From contig JBDLJB010000006.1 of assembly GCA_039714555.1 (NCBI GenBank), positions 62,001 to 126,000 on the forward strand: 64,000 nt of DNA, written 5' to 3'. Below are positions 25,846 through 36,121 of this stretch, piece by piece (position 1 is the first letter of the stretch; each line of letters begins with the position of its first letter). Position numbers and translations under genes: made by a program. The notes beneath the pieces are model-generated. The model did not search any database. It was not told where the DNA came from and worked only from the letters and a program-made list of their open reading frames with translations. This stretch comes from Namhaeicola sp039714555. Lineage in GTDB: Bacteria > Bacteroidota > Bacteroidia > Flavobacteriales > Flavobacteriaceae.

Positions 25846-28614
25846 TTAATACTTAAATTGTTTTATTTCTTTCTCTGTAAACGGAATGTCTTTATTGAAG
25901 ATATCTAATATTAAGTTGTTTAATTGTTGTGTAAAGCTATCCATATCATTTGTTTCGATAGGATTATTATTAACGCCCATAAATCCTATCTTTAAATTTT
26001 TAAAGGAAATAATTCCACTATTAATTTTTGTGTTGTTAAAATCAATATTTTGAGATTTCGCATATAAAAATGCATACATTAATACCTGAAAACTCTTACT
26101 GTATTTATAATCTGTTGATATTATCTCCCAATCTTTAATATTTAGATCTCCTTTAGCTACTTTTCCTGTTTTGTAATCAACTATTCGTAAAATACCATCA
26201 ATTTCGTCAACTCTATCAATAATACCTTTTAAAGTTATTGTAAAACCTAAAGAGTCAATAAAAAATTTATGAGACACTTCTTTTTCAAGTTCGAGTATTT
26301 TAATTTGCCTACCTTTTAAAATAAGATCTGATTCATAATTCAAAAGATTATTAATGTATTTTTTAGCTATTTCAAAACTTAAATAATTTCTTCCACTTGT
26401 GGTACTTTCTTTTGTAAAGAAATTCGTGAATTGTGATTTAACTTCTTTATTTACAAGTGATCTTATTGTTTTTAAATCGCTTTGTGATAAAATTTTCCCT
26501 TTGTAAGGTTTGTATAAATTTTCTAAAGTATTATGGATAATCGTGCCAAAAGTATTGTAAGCAACAGATTCTTCAACTTCATCTAAATCTTTAATTTTTA
26601 AGATCCTTTTTTTATAAAAATCCATTGGATTTCTAATATATGAAGTTAAAGCTGATGGAGAAAAGCCTCGAATAGCTAAAACTTTAAGTTTTTCAATAAT
26701 AGTATCTGTTTTTACAATTTGTTTGAGCTCAATAAAATTTGTAGAAACAATTGGGTTAATGATTAGTTTTGATATATTTAAATTAGGTAAAGCATTTGTT
26801 TCTTTTGCTATTTCTAACTGAGTGATAAAACGGCTTTGTTCTCCCGATCCAAAGTCGTCATTTTGAGTATTGTATAAAAGAAAGATTTTTTTTGCCCTTT
26901 GTATCAGCCTGTAAAAATGATAGGAATAAATAGCATCTTTTTCTTTATATGTAGGTATTTTAAAATGTGTTTTTATATCATAAGGGATAAAAGAATTTTG
27001 CTTTTTTCCGGAAGGTATAAACCCCTCATTAACCGATGTAATTATTATATTTTCAAAATCTAATACACGAGATTCTAACATTCCCATTATTTGTAAACCC
27101 TGAAGAGGTTCTCCTCGAAATGATAAAGTTTCATTTTGTAATATTTGTAAATAAAAATGGTAAAATGATTTTAAATTATTAATAAAACCAAACTCATTAT
27201 TTAAATATTTTAATTGCTGAAAAATATTATTAAACCTAAATAAATATTCTTTTTCAAGATAATTTAAGTTTTTATTACTTTTTAGAATGTCAATAAATTC
27301 TATAATGTAATTTAAAATTTCGTATATATTTTTATCCCAATTATCAAATAAAAAATTAATGTTTATTCCATTAATTTTAGTTTGATCTAAAATTTCAATT
27401 ATTTGATTATAATCAATAATTACAGTATTATTTTTTACAAGAAAATTAATTTTTTCATTAAGCAATGCTTGATCTATAATGCTGTTTAAAAATGGCAGAT
27501 TTATAAAATTAATAAAATCATTAAAAAAGAATTTATTTTTTTGTTGGATCTTTTTATTGTTTAAATGTAATTTTAACAACAGATCAAATAATGAAGCTAG
27601 CGCAATATTCTTTAAATTATAACCCATTGTGATATTTACATTATTTACCTGATGGGGAAGTGAATTTAAAAGTATAGGCAATAATTTTTCATCTGCTAAA
27701 ACAATAGCTGTGTTTTGATAGTTATTGTTTTTATCTTCTAAATTATTGAGGATTTCACCTATGTATTTGATCTGGCCAATATTTTTTGAAGTACCTACAA
27801 GTTCAATTTTTTTAGGGTCATTTAAATGGTCAAAAACCCAATTATAATCATTGTTATTATAATATTTCCAGTTGTTTTTATAGGTTTTTAAAAATCTACC
27901 TGCTACAGTATTTTTATTTAAATAATACTTATCACTATCCCAATATATTTCAGCAATATTATTATTTAATAATTCATTAATTATTAATTCTTCTGCTTTA
28001 TTGAGTGCATTAAAACCAACGAATATATATTTTTGAGTTTTTGAGTTTTTGATAAAATTTGAAAGATTATTTACCGCTTCCCGGTATAGTAAACCTTGAT
28101 AGCCTACTTTTTTATCTTTCAATATTTTATTAAAAGCATGGTAATACAAAACAATTTTTTCAATAAAATTAAAATAATTTTGTGTTATTTCTGATTCTTT
28201 ATTTTCAGATAAAAAAAGTTTATCAATTCTTTTAGCATCAATTAGATATTCAAAAACCTCATCAGCATTAATTAAATTTTTATCAATTTCATTAAAATCC
28301 TGTAATAATAAAAATGCCCATTTTGAAAAACTTTCAAAAGGTTCAATTTCATTTTTTGAATTTAATTTAAGGTAAGCAGTATATAAATCAAAAATTTGTG
28401 AAAGGTTATCAAGAGTAGAAAAATTTGAAATATTACTAATAAATTCTTCAATGCTAATGATGTGTGGTAAAAAAGCGGTTTTGGTTTGTTGCTTTATAAA
28501 CTCAGTTTTTAAAAATATACCGGCCCTTATATTGGGAAGTATAAAAATATGATTTGATAAATCAATATTTTCTTCTAGAAATTGTTGAGTAACTTTAGAG
28601 AGAAATGTTTGCAT
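25846..28614 (-). CDS. AddB-like PD-(D/E)XK nuclease protein
   Basis: 922 residues. The N-terminal two thirds resemble the inactivated superfamily I helicase of AddB. The C-terminal nuclease starts about 660 (RGFSPSALTSYIRNPMDFY), with FGTIIHNTLENLY and the active-site IDRVDEI-x5-IVDYKTGK. It probably works with a RecB/AddA-type helicase-nuclease in double-strand-break repair, but that partner is not next door. I see no cysteine anywhere, so the iron-sulfur staple of Firmicutes AddB is absent; the position usually occupied by the first cysteine reads N in YIRNP. Asparagine content is very high. Confidence 0.83.
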   Translation of the reverse strand: MQTFLSKVTQQFLEENIDLSNHIFILPNIRAGIFLKTEFIKQQTKTAFLPHIISIEEFISNISNFSTLDNLSQIFDLYTAYLKLNSKNEIEPFESFSKWAFLLLQDFNEIDKNLINADEVFEYLIDAKRIDKLFLSENKESEITQNYFNFIEKIVLYYHAFNKILKDKKVGYQGLLYREAVNNLSNFIKNSKTQKYIFVGFNALNKAEELIINELLNNNIAEIYWDSDKYYLNKNTVAGRFLKTYKNNWKYYNNNDYNWVFDHLNDPKKIELVGTSKNIGQIKYIGEILNNLEDKNNNYQNTAIVLADEKLLPILLNSLPHQVNNVNITMGYNLKNIALASLFDLLLKLHLNNKKIQQKNKFFFNDFINFINLPFLNSIIDQALLNEKINFLVKNNTVIIDYNQIIEILDQTKINGININFLFDNWDKNIYEILNYIIEFIDILKSNKNLNYLEKEYLFRFNNIFQQLKYLNNEFGFINNLKSFYHFYLQILQNETLSFRGEPLQGLQIMGMLESRVLDFENIIITSVNEGFIPSGKKQNSFIPYDIKTHFKIPTYKEKDAIYSYHFYRLIQRAKKIFLLYNTQNDDFGSGEQSRFITQLEIAKETNALPNLNISKLIINPIVSTNFIELKQIVKTDTIIEKLKVLAIRGFSPSALTSYIRNPMDFYKKRILKIKDLDEVEESVAYNTFGTIIHNTLENLYKPYKGKILSQSDLKTIRSLVNKEVKSQFTNFFTKESTTSGRNYLSFEIAKKYINNLLNYESDLILKGRQIKILELEKEVSHKFFIDSLGFTITLKGIIDRVDEIDGILRIVDYKTGKVAKGDLNIKDWEIISTDYKYSKSFQVLMYAFLYAKSQNIDFNNTKINSGIISFKNLKIGFMGVNNNPIETNDMDSFTQQLNNLILDIFNKDIPFTEKEIKQFKY

Positions 28615-28640
28615 AAAACAAAGCTACAAAATTAGGCAAT

Positions 28641-28669
28641 AAAAAAACCATCACGCAAAGCGTGATGGT
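28641..28669 (-). terminator. Rho-independent terminator of ompA
   Basis: Read on the minus strand, ACCATCACGC pairs with GCGTGATGGT across a TTT loop (28647-28669), followed by seven Ts. A ten-bp GC-containing stem is strong for this AT-rich genome and fits a highly expressed porin-like gene. Confidence 0.92.
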
Positions 28670-28692
28670 CATAAAATTAATTTTAAAATTAA

Positions 28693-30099
28693 TTATCTTT
28701 TTGCATTTTCAGAAAAGATATCAACTCTTCTATTTGCTTGTCTACATTTTTTAGTTTTCTTCTCACAAATTGGTCTTTCTTCACCAAATCCAACAGAAGA
28801 AATTTTGTCAGCAGGGAATCCATTTTCAACTAGATAGTCTCTTACAGCATCAGCACGTTTTTGTGATAATTTTTTATTGTATTCAGCACTACCTGTGTCA
28901 TCTGTATGACCTTCAACTGTAAAGTTGATAGTTTTGTAGTCATTTAAAATCTCACTAATTTTAACAAGTCTTACTTTAGTTTCTTCAGTAAATGTAAACT
29001 TATTAGTATTAAAGAAGATTGCTCTAGCTAAGTCAAGAATTTCTTTTTGAACTTCCTCTGTTACAGCAGGACAACCTTGATTTTCTGCAGGACCAACTAT
29101 ATTTGGACAGTTATCATCTTTATCTAATACACCATCACCGTCAGTATCTGGCCAAGGACAACCACTGTTTTCTGCAGGACCGGCTACATTAGGACAGTTA
29201 TCTTTACCGTCAATTACACCGTCACCATCAGCATCAGGACAACCATTGTGCTCAACTGTACCAACAACGTCTGGACAAGCATCATCTTTATCAGCAATAC
29301 CGTCACCATCTCTATCAGGACAACCGTTTAATTCAGCTAAACCTGGAGTGTTAGGACAAGCATCTTCAGAATCCTGAATACCATCTAAATCAGAATCAGG
29401 ACAACCGTTGAAAGCTTCTAAACCAGCAACTTCAGGACAAGAATCATATTTATCATAAATTCCGTCACCATCAGTATCTTTTCCACCAAATTTAAAGGTA
29501 AGACCTAAAGCATGTTGGAAATGAGGTAACATAGCATCTTCGTCAAAAGAATGCTTATACATACTTTGTACGTTTGCACCAATAAAATCGTTAAACCAGA
29601 AGTTTATACCTAAACCACCATTTAAAGTACCACTTCCGTATTCTTCTAACCAAGTGTAACCACCACCAACTAACAAATAAGGATCGAACCATCCGTGTAA
29701 TAAATTCCATCTTACGTCAAAATCTAGTCCAAAATAAGCGAAATCATCAGATTCATAATTTCCAACTTTATCAATTTTGTTGAAAGAACCAGCTAATCCA
29801 GCTGAAAATCCACCGCCAATATATCTACCAACGCGAATTCTTGATACTACTGATGCAGTATTCCAGTGATCCAAATTGAAGTAATCTTCAAACATACCAC
29901 CTAAATAAGGTTCATCTGCGCTACGTGGTTGTTTAATTGGTCCATCATCTCCTGTTGGCCAATCAGCCCCTGTTGGGTAAAAATCAACCGCATTGGTACT
30001 AATATCTATAGCCCAAGGGTTATCAGCATCTTGTGCATTAATGTTGCTAAAACCAGCAACAACTAAAAAAACAAAAATAACTTTTTTTAAATGTTTCAT
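28693..30099 (-). CDS. OmpA-family protein with thrombospondin type-3 repeats
   Basis: 468 residues. Signal peptide to about 23; an eight-stranded-barrel-like domain to about 205; five calcium-binding thrombospondin type-3 repeats (about 207-345, units such as DTDGDGIYDKYDSCP); and a C-terminal OmpA peptidoglycan-binding domain (352-465, with FTVEGHTDDTGSAEYN and NRRVDI). It anchors the outer membrane to the cell wall. C445 and C452 flank the KKTKK loop and could form a disulfide. Codon choice is more regular than in neighbours and the terminator is strong, both suggesting high expression. Confidence 0.92.
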   Translation of the reverse strand: MKHLKKVIFVFLVVAGFSNINAQDADNPWAIDISTNAVDFYPTGADWPTGDDGPIKQPRSADEPYLGGMFEDYFNLDHWNTASVVSRIRVGRYIGGGFSAGLAGSFNKIDKVGNYESDDFAYFGLDFDVRWNLLHGWFDPYLLVGGGYTWLEEYGSGTLNGGLGINFWFNDFIGANVQSMYKHSFDEDAMLPHFQHALGLTFKFGGKDTDGDGIYDKYDSCPEVAGLEAFNGCPDSDLDGIQDSEDACPNTPGLAELNGCPDRDGDGIADKDDACPDVVGTVEHNGCPDADGDGVIDGKDNCPNVAGPAENSGCPWPDTDGDGVLDKDDNCPNIVGPAENQGCPAVTEEVQKEILDLARAIFFNTNKFTFTEETKVRLVKISEILNDYKTINFTVEGHTDDTGSAEYNKKLSQKRADAVRDYLVENGFPADKISSVGFGEERPICEKKTKKCRQANRRVDIFSENAKR

Positions 30100-30145
30100 T
30101 GTAATTAAATTTAATTAATAATTTTCTGTTTATGGTTAATGTAAG

Positions 30146-30178
30146 CTTAATATTCGATATTAAGAATTAACAAATATA
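30146..30178 (-). promoter_or_regulatory. ompA -7 element and leader hairpin
   Basis: On the minus strand TATATTTG (30178-30171) matches TAnnTTTG. Just downstream, CTTAATAT/ATATTAAG (30164-30146, three-base loop) forms a hairpin that would sit at or near the 5' end of the ompA mRNA, a common stabilising arrangement for abundant outer-membrane mRNAs. Confidence 0.45.
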
Positions 30179-30267
30179 TATAAAAAGATAATAAAAATAC
30201 ATTTTTGATTTAAGTTTTTTAATTAAAACCTTAATAATATGTACTATTGATAAATAATTTAGATTTC

Positions 30268-32409
30268 TTAATAAAATTTAGCTCTATTATCTATAATATC
30301 AGAATTTTCTTTTAATGCATTATATATTTGAATATTTCTATTTGTTAAATTTCTTTCTATTGATTTTTTAAACGATTGATAATTATCTAATTCAGTTGCA
30401 ACAGTTTTTTTAGTTACAATAGCAAATACAACACCCTGTTGACCAATTATATTTTTGGTTAGTTTATTTTCTTCTAATGAAGTCACAACACCCACTACTT
30501 CTGGAAATCTTCCTTCGCCGGATAATACAGGACTAGCATTTGAAATGGCTAAAGCGGTTTTTACAGGTACATTATTTTGTTTAGCAATTTCATCAAGATC
30601 ATCTGCTGTTGATTTATTTGCGATCAAATCAGCCTTTTTCTCGTTTAATAAAATTGATCTAACAACACCCCCTCTGTTAGACAATCCTTTTTTATGTTTT
30701 TTTACCAATGTAACAACGGCATAACCATTATCAGTATCAAATCTTTTAATATCACCCTCATTGGTATTTTCTTCAAAAAGCCAACGAATGATCTGACGTT
30801 GAGAACCTAATTGAGAGATATTATCGTCTAATTCTTTTAAGTTCAATACAGGCATTATTGAATAATTAGATTCTTTAGCCAGCTCTTTTATATCTTTACC
30901 AGAAGTTAGATTTGATGCAAAAGTTTCTGCTTTTTCAAAAATATCATTTTCTGTTTTTTCAGAAGCTTCAATCTTTCTTGAAAAAGTTGCAATTTGAACA
31001 CTTTTCTGAACATTTTTCTGTCCGTCAATTTTAATGATATGATATCCAAACTGTGTTTTTATAATTTCAATATCTCCTACATTATTTTCAAAAACATAAT
31101 CTCTAAATTCAGGAATCATCGTTGAATAAACAAACCAACCCAGATCACCACCTTTACTACCAGTTGTTTTATCAATTGACATATCCCTTGCAAGCCCTTC
31201 AAATTTACTTTTATCATTTTTAATTAAAGTTAATAAACTATCGGCAACTTTTTTTGCTTCTTCTTCATTTTGTGTAATAGAAGGATCATTAATTGTAGAA
31301 CCAACAAAAGGAATTAAAATATGACTTGCTTTAACAGAATCAGGTAATTGTTTAATAGTTGTTATTTTAGAAATTTTATAAAAACCATTTTCTTGATATG
31401 GACCGTAAACTTCATTAATGTTTTTATTGAAAAGAGAATCAGCTAATACTTTAGATAATTTATTTTTTACATAATAATTTTCATCAAAAGGTATATCAGA
31501 ACCATGTGTTGTAAAAAAATCGGGTAGATTGTTAGCATTAGTAAAACCGGTAACCATAACGGTTGTTTTTGCTGCCGTACTGTACTCCTCTTTATCATTG
31601 ATCAATTCTGCCAATTGATCCCTTATTAGCTGCTCATCTTCAACGGATGGTTTTACAGCAAAATTTACAAATTGTATATCTCTTGAAGCATCAACAGTAT
31701 ATTCTTTTGAATGGTTTTTGATATAATTTTTAATTTCGCTATCACTTATGTTTACTAAGCTATCAGAAATACTGCTAAATGGTACGAAAACATATTTTAT
31801 ATTAACGTTATTGTTTTTATAAAAGTAATCTCTTTCACCTTCTTTTAAGGTACTTCCTAAACCAGCTCTTATCAATGAGTTATAAGTATTTTGTTCTAAA
31901 TTTGACTTGATGTTTTTCTCATAGTTAATCCAACTTAGCCAAGCAGCTTTGCTTTGTTCATTATCACCAGCACTTTCTTGTAGATTTGCAATGTATTCTT
32001 TCAACTTTTCCTCGTCAAACATTCCTATTTCATTTTGAAATATAGGACTGTTTTGCATTTTTATTTGGTTGACCAAAGCATTCCATACATCTTGTTCACC
32101 AACAACAATACCGGATTTTTCTAATTGTGTTTTATAGATCTTCTGGCGAACAATACTATTCCATGCATTATTAACATTTTGCATTTGTGAAGTTCTACCA
32201 TTTGATCTTGATCGATTGACTTCAACCTCTTGAGCAAATTCTTCTCTTCCAATTGGTTCGTCATTCACTTCTCCTATTTCAGAAACACTTTTATTAAACA
32301 GAGGACTGTCTGCACTAAATATCCCACTTAATACAAATGAAAAAAGTGCTAATGCTATAATTATTATTAAAAAGACTGAGCGTTCTCTAATTTTTGATAA
32401 TACTGCCAT
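30268..32409 (-). CDS. PpiD/SurA-like periplasmic peptidyl-prolyl isomerase
   Basis: About 713 residues from the ATG at 32409, where the usual MAVLSKIRERS start occurs; a longer TTG start at 32445 adds twelve unconserved residues. One membrane anchor (about 12-31, FLIIIIALALFSFVLSGIF) holds a periplasmic SurA_N-like chaperone region and a parvulin rotamase domain around 330-435 (VKASHILIPFVG to YHIIKIDG). It should help fold outer-membrane proteins, like E. coli PpiD. It follows the lptC-CNNM cluster in the same direction, a gene order conserved in flavobacteria. Confidence 0.88.
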   Translation of the reverse strand: MAVLSKIRERSVFLIIIIALALFSFVLSGIFSADSPLFNKSVSEIGEVNDEPIGREEFAQEVEVNRSRSNGRTSQMQNVNNAWNSIVRQKIYKTQLEKSGIVVGEQDVWNALVNQIKMQNSPIFQNEIGMFDEEKLKEYIANLQESAGDNEQSKAAWLSWINYEKNIKSNLEQNTYNSLIRAGLGSTLKEGERDYFYKNNNVNIKYVFVPFSSISDSLVNISDSEIKNYIKNHSKEYTVDASRDIQFVNFAVKPSVEDEQLIRDQLAELINDKEEYSTAAKTTVMVTGFTNANNLPDFFTTHGSDIPFDENYYVKNKLSKVLADSLFNKNINEVYGPYQENGFYKISKITTIKQLPDSVKASHILIPFVGSTINDPSITQNEEEAKKVADSLLTLIKNDKSKFEGLARDMSIDKTTGSKGGDLGWFVYSTMIPEFRDYVFENNVGDIEIIKTQFGYHIIKIDGQKNVQKSVQIATFSRKIEASEKTENDIFEKAETFASNLTSGKDIKELAKESNYSIMPVLNLKELDDNISQLGSQRQIIRWLFEENTNEGDIKRFDTDNGYAVVTLVKKHKKGLSNRGGVVRSILLNEKKADLIANKSTADDLDEIAKQNNVPVKTALAISNASPVLSGEGRFPEVVGVVTSLEENKLTKNIIGQQGVVFAIVTKKTVATELDNYQSFKKSIERNLTNRNIQIYNALKENSDIIDNRAKFY

Positions 32410-32680
32410 TTTCCTTTTCTTTAAATTTAGTTTGCGAAAATACAATATACCTTTTAATAAAAAAACTGTTTTTTTAAGTAATTAACAGATACTGCAAAAG
32501 GTTTATAATATTAACACAGTATTTTTAAACAGTTTAAAATGTGATAGATATAAATTACGATTTAATAATAAAGAAATTTTAAGTAAGCTCTATTTTAAGT
32601 CTGATAGTCAATGAAATAGAATAAATTAACAAAAAAACACTAAATTTCTGCTTAAAAGCCTATACAACAGTGTAACTGTA

Positions 32681-33940
32681 TCAAGTGTCTTTTGATAATA
32701 TTTTTAAATAAACTTCTTCTATTTTTGAAGCTGATACTTTTAGAATGGTAAATTGAAAATTGTCAATTTCAACAATTTCATTTTTTGAAGGAATATTTTC
32801 GATATGATTTACAATCATTCCTCCCAAAGTTTCATAAGAACTATCTTCTTTTAAATTCAGGTTAAAGATTTCATTGATGTAATCAACTTCTAATCTTGTA
32901 GAAAATTTATATTCACGATCATTAATTTTTTCTTCCAATAAATTTATTGAATCATGTTCGTCTTCAATTTCACCAAATAATTCTTCAATGATATCTTCAA
33001 CAGTAATTAAACCTGAAGTACCACCATATTCATCTAAAACTACTGCAACACTTTTACTTTTTTTAATAAGATCATTTAAAATGTCATGAATCATCATGGT
33101 CTCGGGTACTATTTCAATAGGTAATAAAATTGATCGGATATTCTTTGGTTTTTCAAAAAGTTCAAAAGCATGTACATACCCAATAATATCATCAAGTGTA
33201 TTGTTGTAAACCATAATTTTTGATAGTCCTGTATCAACAAAAAGTTGTTTAAGATTCTTTAATGATTCATGCACATCAACAGCAATAATTTCGGTTCGAG
33301 GTATCATAGCTTCGCGTGCTTTTACATTGTGAAATTCTAATGCATTTTGAAAAATTTGAATTTCAGTATCGATATCTTCGTCAACAGATTCCATTTGTTC
33401 AGAAATATAATTTCCCAATTCAACTTTGCTAAACACTAATTTCTCCTGATCTTCTTTTGTATTAAAAAAAACGCGTAAAAAAAAATTGGAAATAATTGTG
33501 ATCAATTCTGAGATAAAGAAAAATAATATAAAGAAAAAATGAGCAGGTATTGCAAATATTTTTATGGTTTCATTGGCATAAATTCTAAATATTGCTTTTG
33601 GTAAAAATTCGGCTGTAATTAATATTATAAGTGTTGAAATTAAGGTTTGTGTTAATAATAAAATAAATTCATTGGGTATAGAAGGTGAAAATAAATCCAT
33701 AAGAAGATCTCCCATAAAAAAACCATAGATAACCAAAGAAATATTGTTGCCCACTAACATTGTAGTTATAAACCTTGATGGTTTTTGGGTTAGTTTTGAT
33801 AAAATTTTTGATAAAAAAGTATCTTTTTTCTTTTCAAGTTCTATATGCATTTTGTTGGCTGATACAAAAGCAATTTCCATTCCTGAAAAGAAAGCCGATA
33901 GTAAAATGGATAAGAGTATGACTACTATTTTAATTATCAT
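32681..33940 (-). CDS. CNNM/CBS-domain membrane protein (hemolysin/CorC family)
   Basis: 419 residues. An N-terminal CNNM (DUF21) domain has membrane helices near 3-23, 55-80, 88-110 and 125-150, beginning LLSAFFSGMEIAFVSANK. A CBS pair follows (about 205-325, MIPRTEI and VVLDEYGGTSGLITVEDIIEELFGEI), then a CorC/HlyC C-terminal domain. Family members transport or sense magnesium or other divalent ions; the name hemolysin is historical. The related GldE also has this architecture, but position beside lptC and ppiD fits the general copy. Its start overlaps the stop of the small membrane gene by one base. Confidence 0.85.
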   Translation of the reverse strand: MIIKIVVILLSILLSAFFSGMEIAFVSANKMHIELEKKKDTFLSKILSKLTQKPSRFITTMLVGNNISLVIYGFFMGDLLMDLFSPSIPNEFILLLTQTLISTLIILITAEFLPKAIFRIYANETIKIFAIPAHFFFILFFFISELITIISNFFLRVFFNTKEDQEKLVFSKVELGNYISEQMESVDEDIDTEIQIFQNALEFHNVKAREAMIPRTEIIAVDVHESLKNLKQLFVDTGLSKIMVYNNTLDDIIGYVHAFELFEKPKNIRSILLPIEIVPETMMIHDILNDLIKKSKSVAVVLDEYGGTSGLITVEDIIEELFGEIEDEHDSINLLEEKINDREYKFSTRLEVDYINEIFNLNLKEDSSYETLGGMIVNHIENIPSKNEIVEIDNFQFTILKVSASKIEEVYLKILSKDT

Positions 33941-34143
33941 TATTGAGAATTGTTCTTATCTTGATCGTCAAATTTTTTTCGATATCTTTTTCTGAAAAAA
34001 TACATAAAAACAGCCATTATTGAAAAGGCTAAATATAAATAAGCTTTTTGAGGGTTTAAATTCCACTTTAAAACGGTTTCAATAAAAAAAACAATGGCAA
34101 TTATTAAATACCCATATTCAAAAATTTTAAAATACTTTGTCAT
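33940..34143 (-). CDS. Small two-helix membrane protein, unknown function
   Basis: 67 residues with two hydrophobic segments (about 10-24, YLIIAIVFFIETVL, and 33-50, AYLYLAFSIMAVFMYFF) and a basic tail RKRYRKKFDDQDKN. It lies three bases after lptC and overlaps the CNNM gene by one base, so it is co-translated with both. No named family is recognised. The conserved placement suggests an accessory role in the membrane, but that is inference. Confidence 0.7.
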   Translation of the reverse strand: MTKYFKIFEYGYLIIAIVFFIETVLKWNLNPQKAYLYLAFSIMAVFMYFFRKRYRKKFDDQDKNNSQ

Positions 34144-34146
34144 AAT

Positions 34147-34710
34147 TTAATCTTCTTTTACGTAGATTGTTCCATAAATGGACTTCATATTAATTTTTGT
34201 AATATCTTCATTTGCATCGAGACCTTTACCATTAATAGTGTCTGATTGAGTTATTAGAGTAAATTCTTTCTCCGTATAAATATAATGAACATTAGCATCC
34301 CAAAAAAGTTGGTTTGTTTTTAATATAGAGTTGTCTGCATGATTTACAATGCTAACGTTATTATTTGCCTCTGAAATATTCGTTTTTGTGAAAGTTATTC
34401 CATAATCGGCTTTCAAAACTACCGAATCACCATTGCTATCATAAGTAGTAATAATAAACCCGTTAGGAAATTCAGTATAAGGATGATTTTTTCTGTTAGA
34501 AAAATCATTCATCAATGGTGTGATTAATTTTGTTTTTATTATACCCGAGTCAGTATGAATCAAATTTACATTCTTAGCAACCCCAATAGGTAAGTTTTTT
34601 TCGGCTAAAAAATCTTGTACTTCTTTAAGTTCGTTACCACAAGAAAAAAACATTGCTACTAATATAAAAGCAACAATGTTTTTTAAAATATGATTTTTTA
34701 AAGGAAACAT
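34147..34710 (-). CDS. lptC: LPS export protein LptC
   Basis: 187 residues with an N-terminal hydrophobic segment ending in a lipobox-like AMFFSC, then the LptC beta-jellyroll: HTDSGIIKTKLITPLMN at the start and DTINGKGLDANEDITKINMKSIYG at the end. LptC receives LPS from the LptBFG transporter and passes it to LptA across the periplasm. Bacteroidetes LptC is often a lipoprotein-like form as here. It lies 9 bp after the TPR gene within the conserved coaX-to-ppiD cluster. Confidence 0.85.
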   Translation of the reverse strand: MFPLKNHILKNIVAFILVAMFFSCGNELKEVQDFLAEKNLPIGVAKNVNLIHTDSGIIKTKLITPLMNDFSNRKNHPYTEFPNGFIITTYDSNGDSVVLKADYGITFTKTNISEANNNVSIVNHADNSILKTNQLFWDANVHYIYTEKEFTLITQSDTINGKGLDANEDITKINMKSIYGTIYVKED

Positions 34711-34719
34711 GGAATAAAT

Positions 34720-36093
34720 CTACGGAATTTTAACCGTTTCACCAATCCAGCAACTAATTTTATAAGATGATCCTGAAGTTTTACCTTCGGTAAAAACTAA
34801 TTTTTTTGAAGGTGCACTTGCCATATAACTTTTTATATATTTATTAGCAGTTGATGTAATACCAGGGTCAACTGATTTTGCTCTTCTTGCTTTATTGGAA
34901 GCAGCTACATAAACCATACGTTTTGAAAACTCATCAGTTCCACATGAGTTTGCACTTGATGCGTATAAGTTGGCAATTAATAAATAGGCACTTCCCATAC
35001 TTGGTCTTTCTTTTAATGCTTTGTAAGCATAATCTCTGGCTCGGCTTTTTGCACCTTTCTTTTTCATAATTAATGCAGCACGATAATAATATTTTGCTTT
35101 TTTATAATTATCAGTTTCTATACTTACTGCTTTGTCAAAATATTCAAGTGCTTTATTATCTTCACCTTGTTCAATCAAAATACCGGCGTAAAATACATAA
35201 GCATCAGATGAAGGAGCAGCAGTTACATAAGCTTCAACCATTTGAGGATAAAGGGCGTCATCAGTACATCCTTTTTGATTTAATCTGGAAACAGCTCTTT
35301 TTAACCATTTAGCATCTGTTTTATTCTTATTAAAATTGTTTTTATATAATGGTATTAATCTATCACAGGTAGCAACTTCACTTAAGGTATTGTCTAAATA
35401 TCCTTCTACTTGACCCAAGGCAGTTAAATTTACTTCTCTTGCGTGTTTTTTCTTTTCTTCTTTTGCAGTTAAATTTTGACCGCTGGCTTCTTTAGCAACT
35501 AAGGCATCTAATTCTTTTGAATATTTATCCATTTTTGTACTTACTGCTTCAGTAATATCATCATAAGTATCAAAAACTAATTGAGGATTTATATCTTTAT
35601 TCTTTTCTGTAAACATTTCAAAATATAAACCTAGATTTTTAACACTCATGCCTGCCGGATCATTTTTAAAAGAATGAGCAAGTTTTGTAAAAACTTCTTC
35701 TTGAGGCACATCTCTTCTAACTAATGAGTTTGCCCAATCACTGTAAACTTTTCCTAAGTTATCAGGAAAATATTTAACTCGCATTGCGTAAATTTTGTCG
35801 ATTTGTTTAGAATACTTTTCTGCTTCAGTGGGATTTGTTGCTTTGGCATAATTTTCTTCTTCCATTTTTATACCATATTTGTATAAATTCTTTGAAGAAG
35901 AAGGACAGTTTTCTATACACCATTTCCATGGGTCATATGCTGGTTTGTAGTTACCAACTTTAGCATATTCATAGAAGATTGATAAATTAGTTTTACATTT
36001 ATCTGGTTCACTACCATATTTATCTTGCGCATTAATAGTTGTAATTCCTAATAATAGAAGAAACCCTACTGCTAAACCTAATTTTAGTTTCAT
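34720..36093 (-). CDS. Secreted tetratricopeptide-repeat protein
   Basis: 457 residues with a signal peptide (LGLAVGFLLLLGITTINAQ). TPR-like helices are clearest around 290-390 (DAYVFYAGILIEQGEDNKALEYFDKAVSI, split by family pattern into repeats). The C-terminal 60 residues are beta-rich (KLVFTEGKTSGSSYKISCWIG, shortened here) with two cysteines. It is probably a periplasmic scaffold. It lies between an outer-membrane protein gene and lptC, which is the conserved flavobacterial order, but no partner is proven. Confidence 0.78.
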   Translation of the reverse strand: MKLKLGLAVGFLLLLGITTINAQDKYGSEPDKCKTNLSIFYEYAKVGNYKPAYDPWKWCIENCPSSSKNLYKYGIKMEEENYAKATNPTEAEKYSKQIDKIYAMRVKYFPDNLGKVYSDWANSLVRRDVPQEEVFTKLAHSFKNDPAGMSVKNLGLYFEMFTEKNKDINPQLVFDTYDDITEAVSTKMDKYSKELDALVAKEASGQNLTAKEEKKKHAREVNLTALGQVEGYLDNTLSEVATCDRLIPLYKNNFNKNKTDAKWLKRAVSRLNQKGCTDDALYPQMVEAYVTAAPSSDAYVFYAGILIEQGEDNKALEYFDKAVSIETDNYKKAKYYYRAALIMKKKGAKSRARDYAYKALKERPSMGSAYLLIANLYASSANSCGTDEFSKRMVYVAASNKARRAKSVDPGITSTANKYIKSYMASAPSKKLVFTEGKTSGSSYKISCWIGETVKIP

Positions 36094-36121
36094 AATTAAT
36101 TGATTTTATTTTTATAATAAT

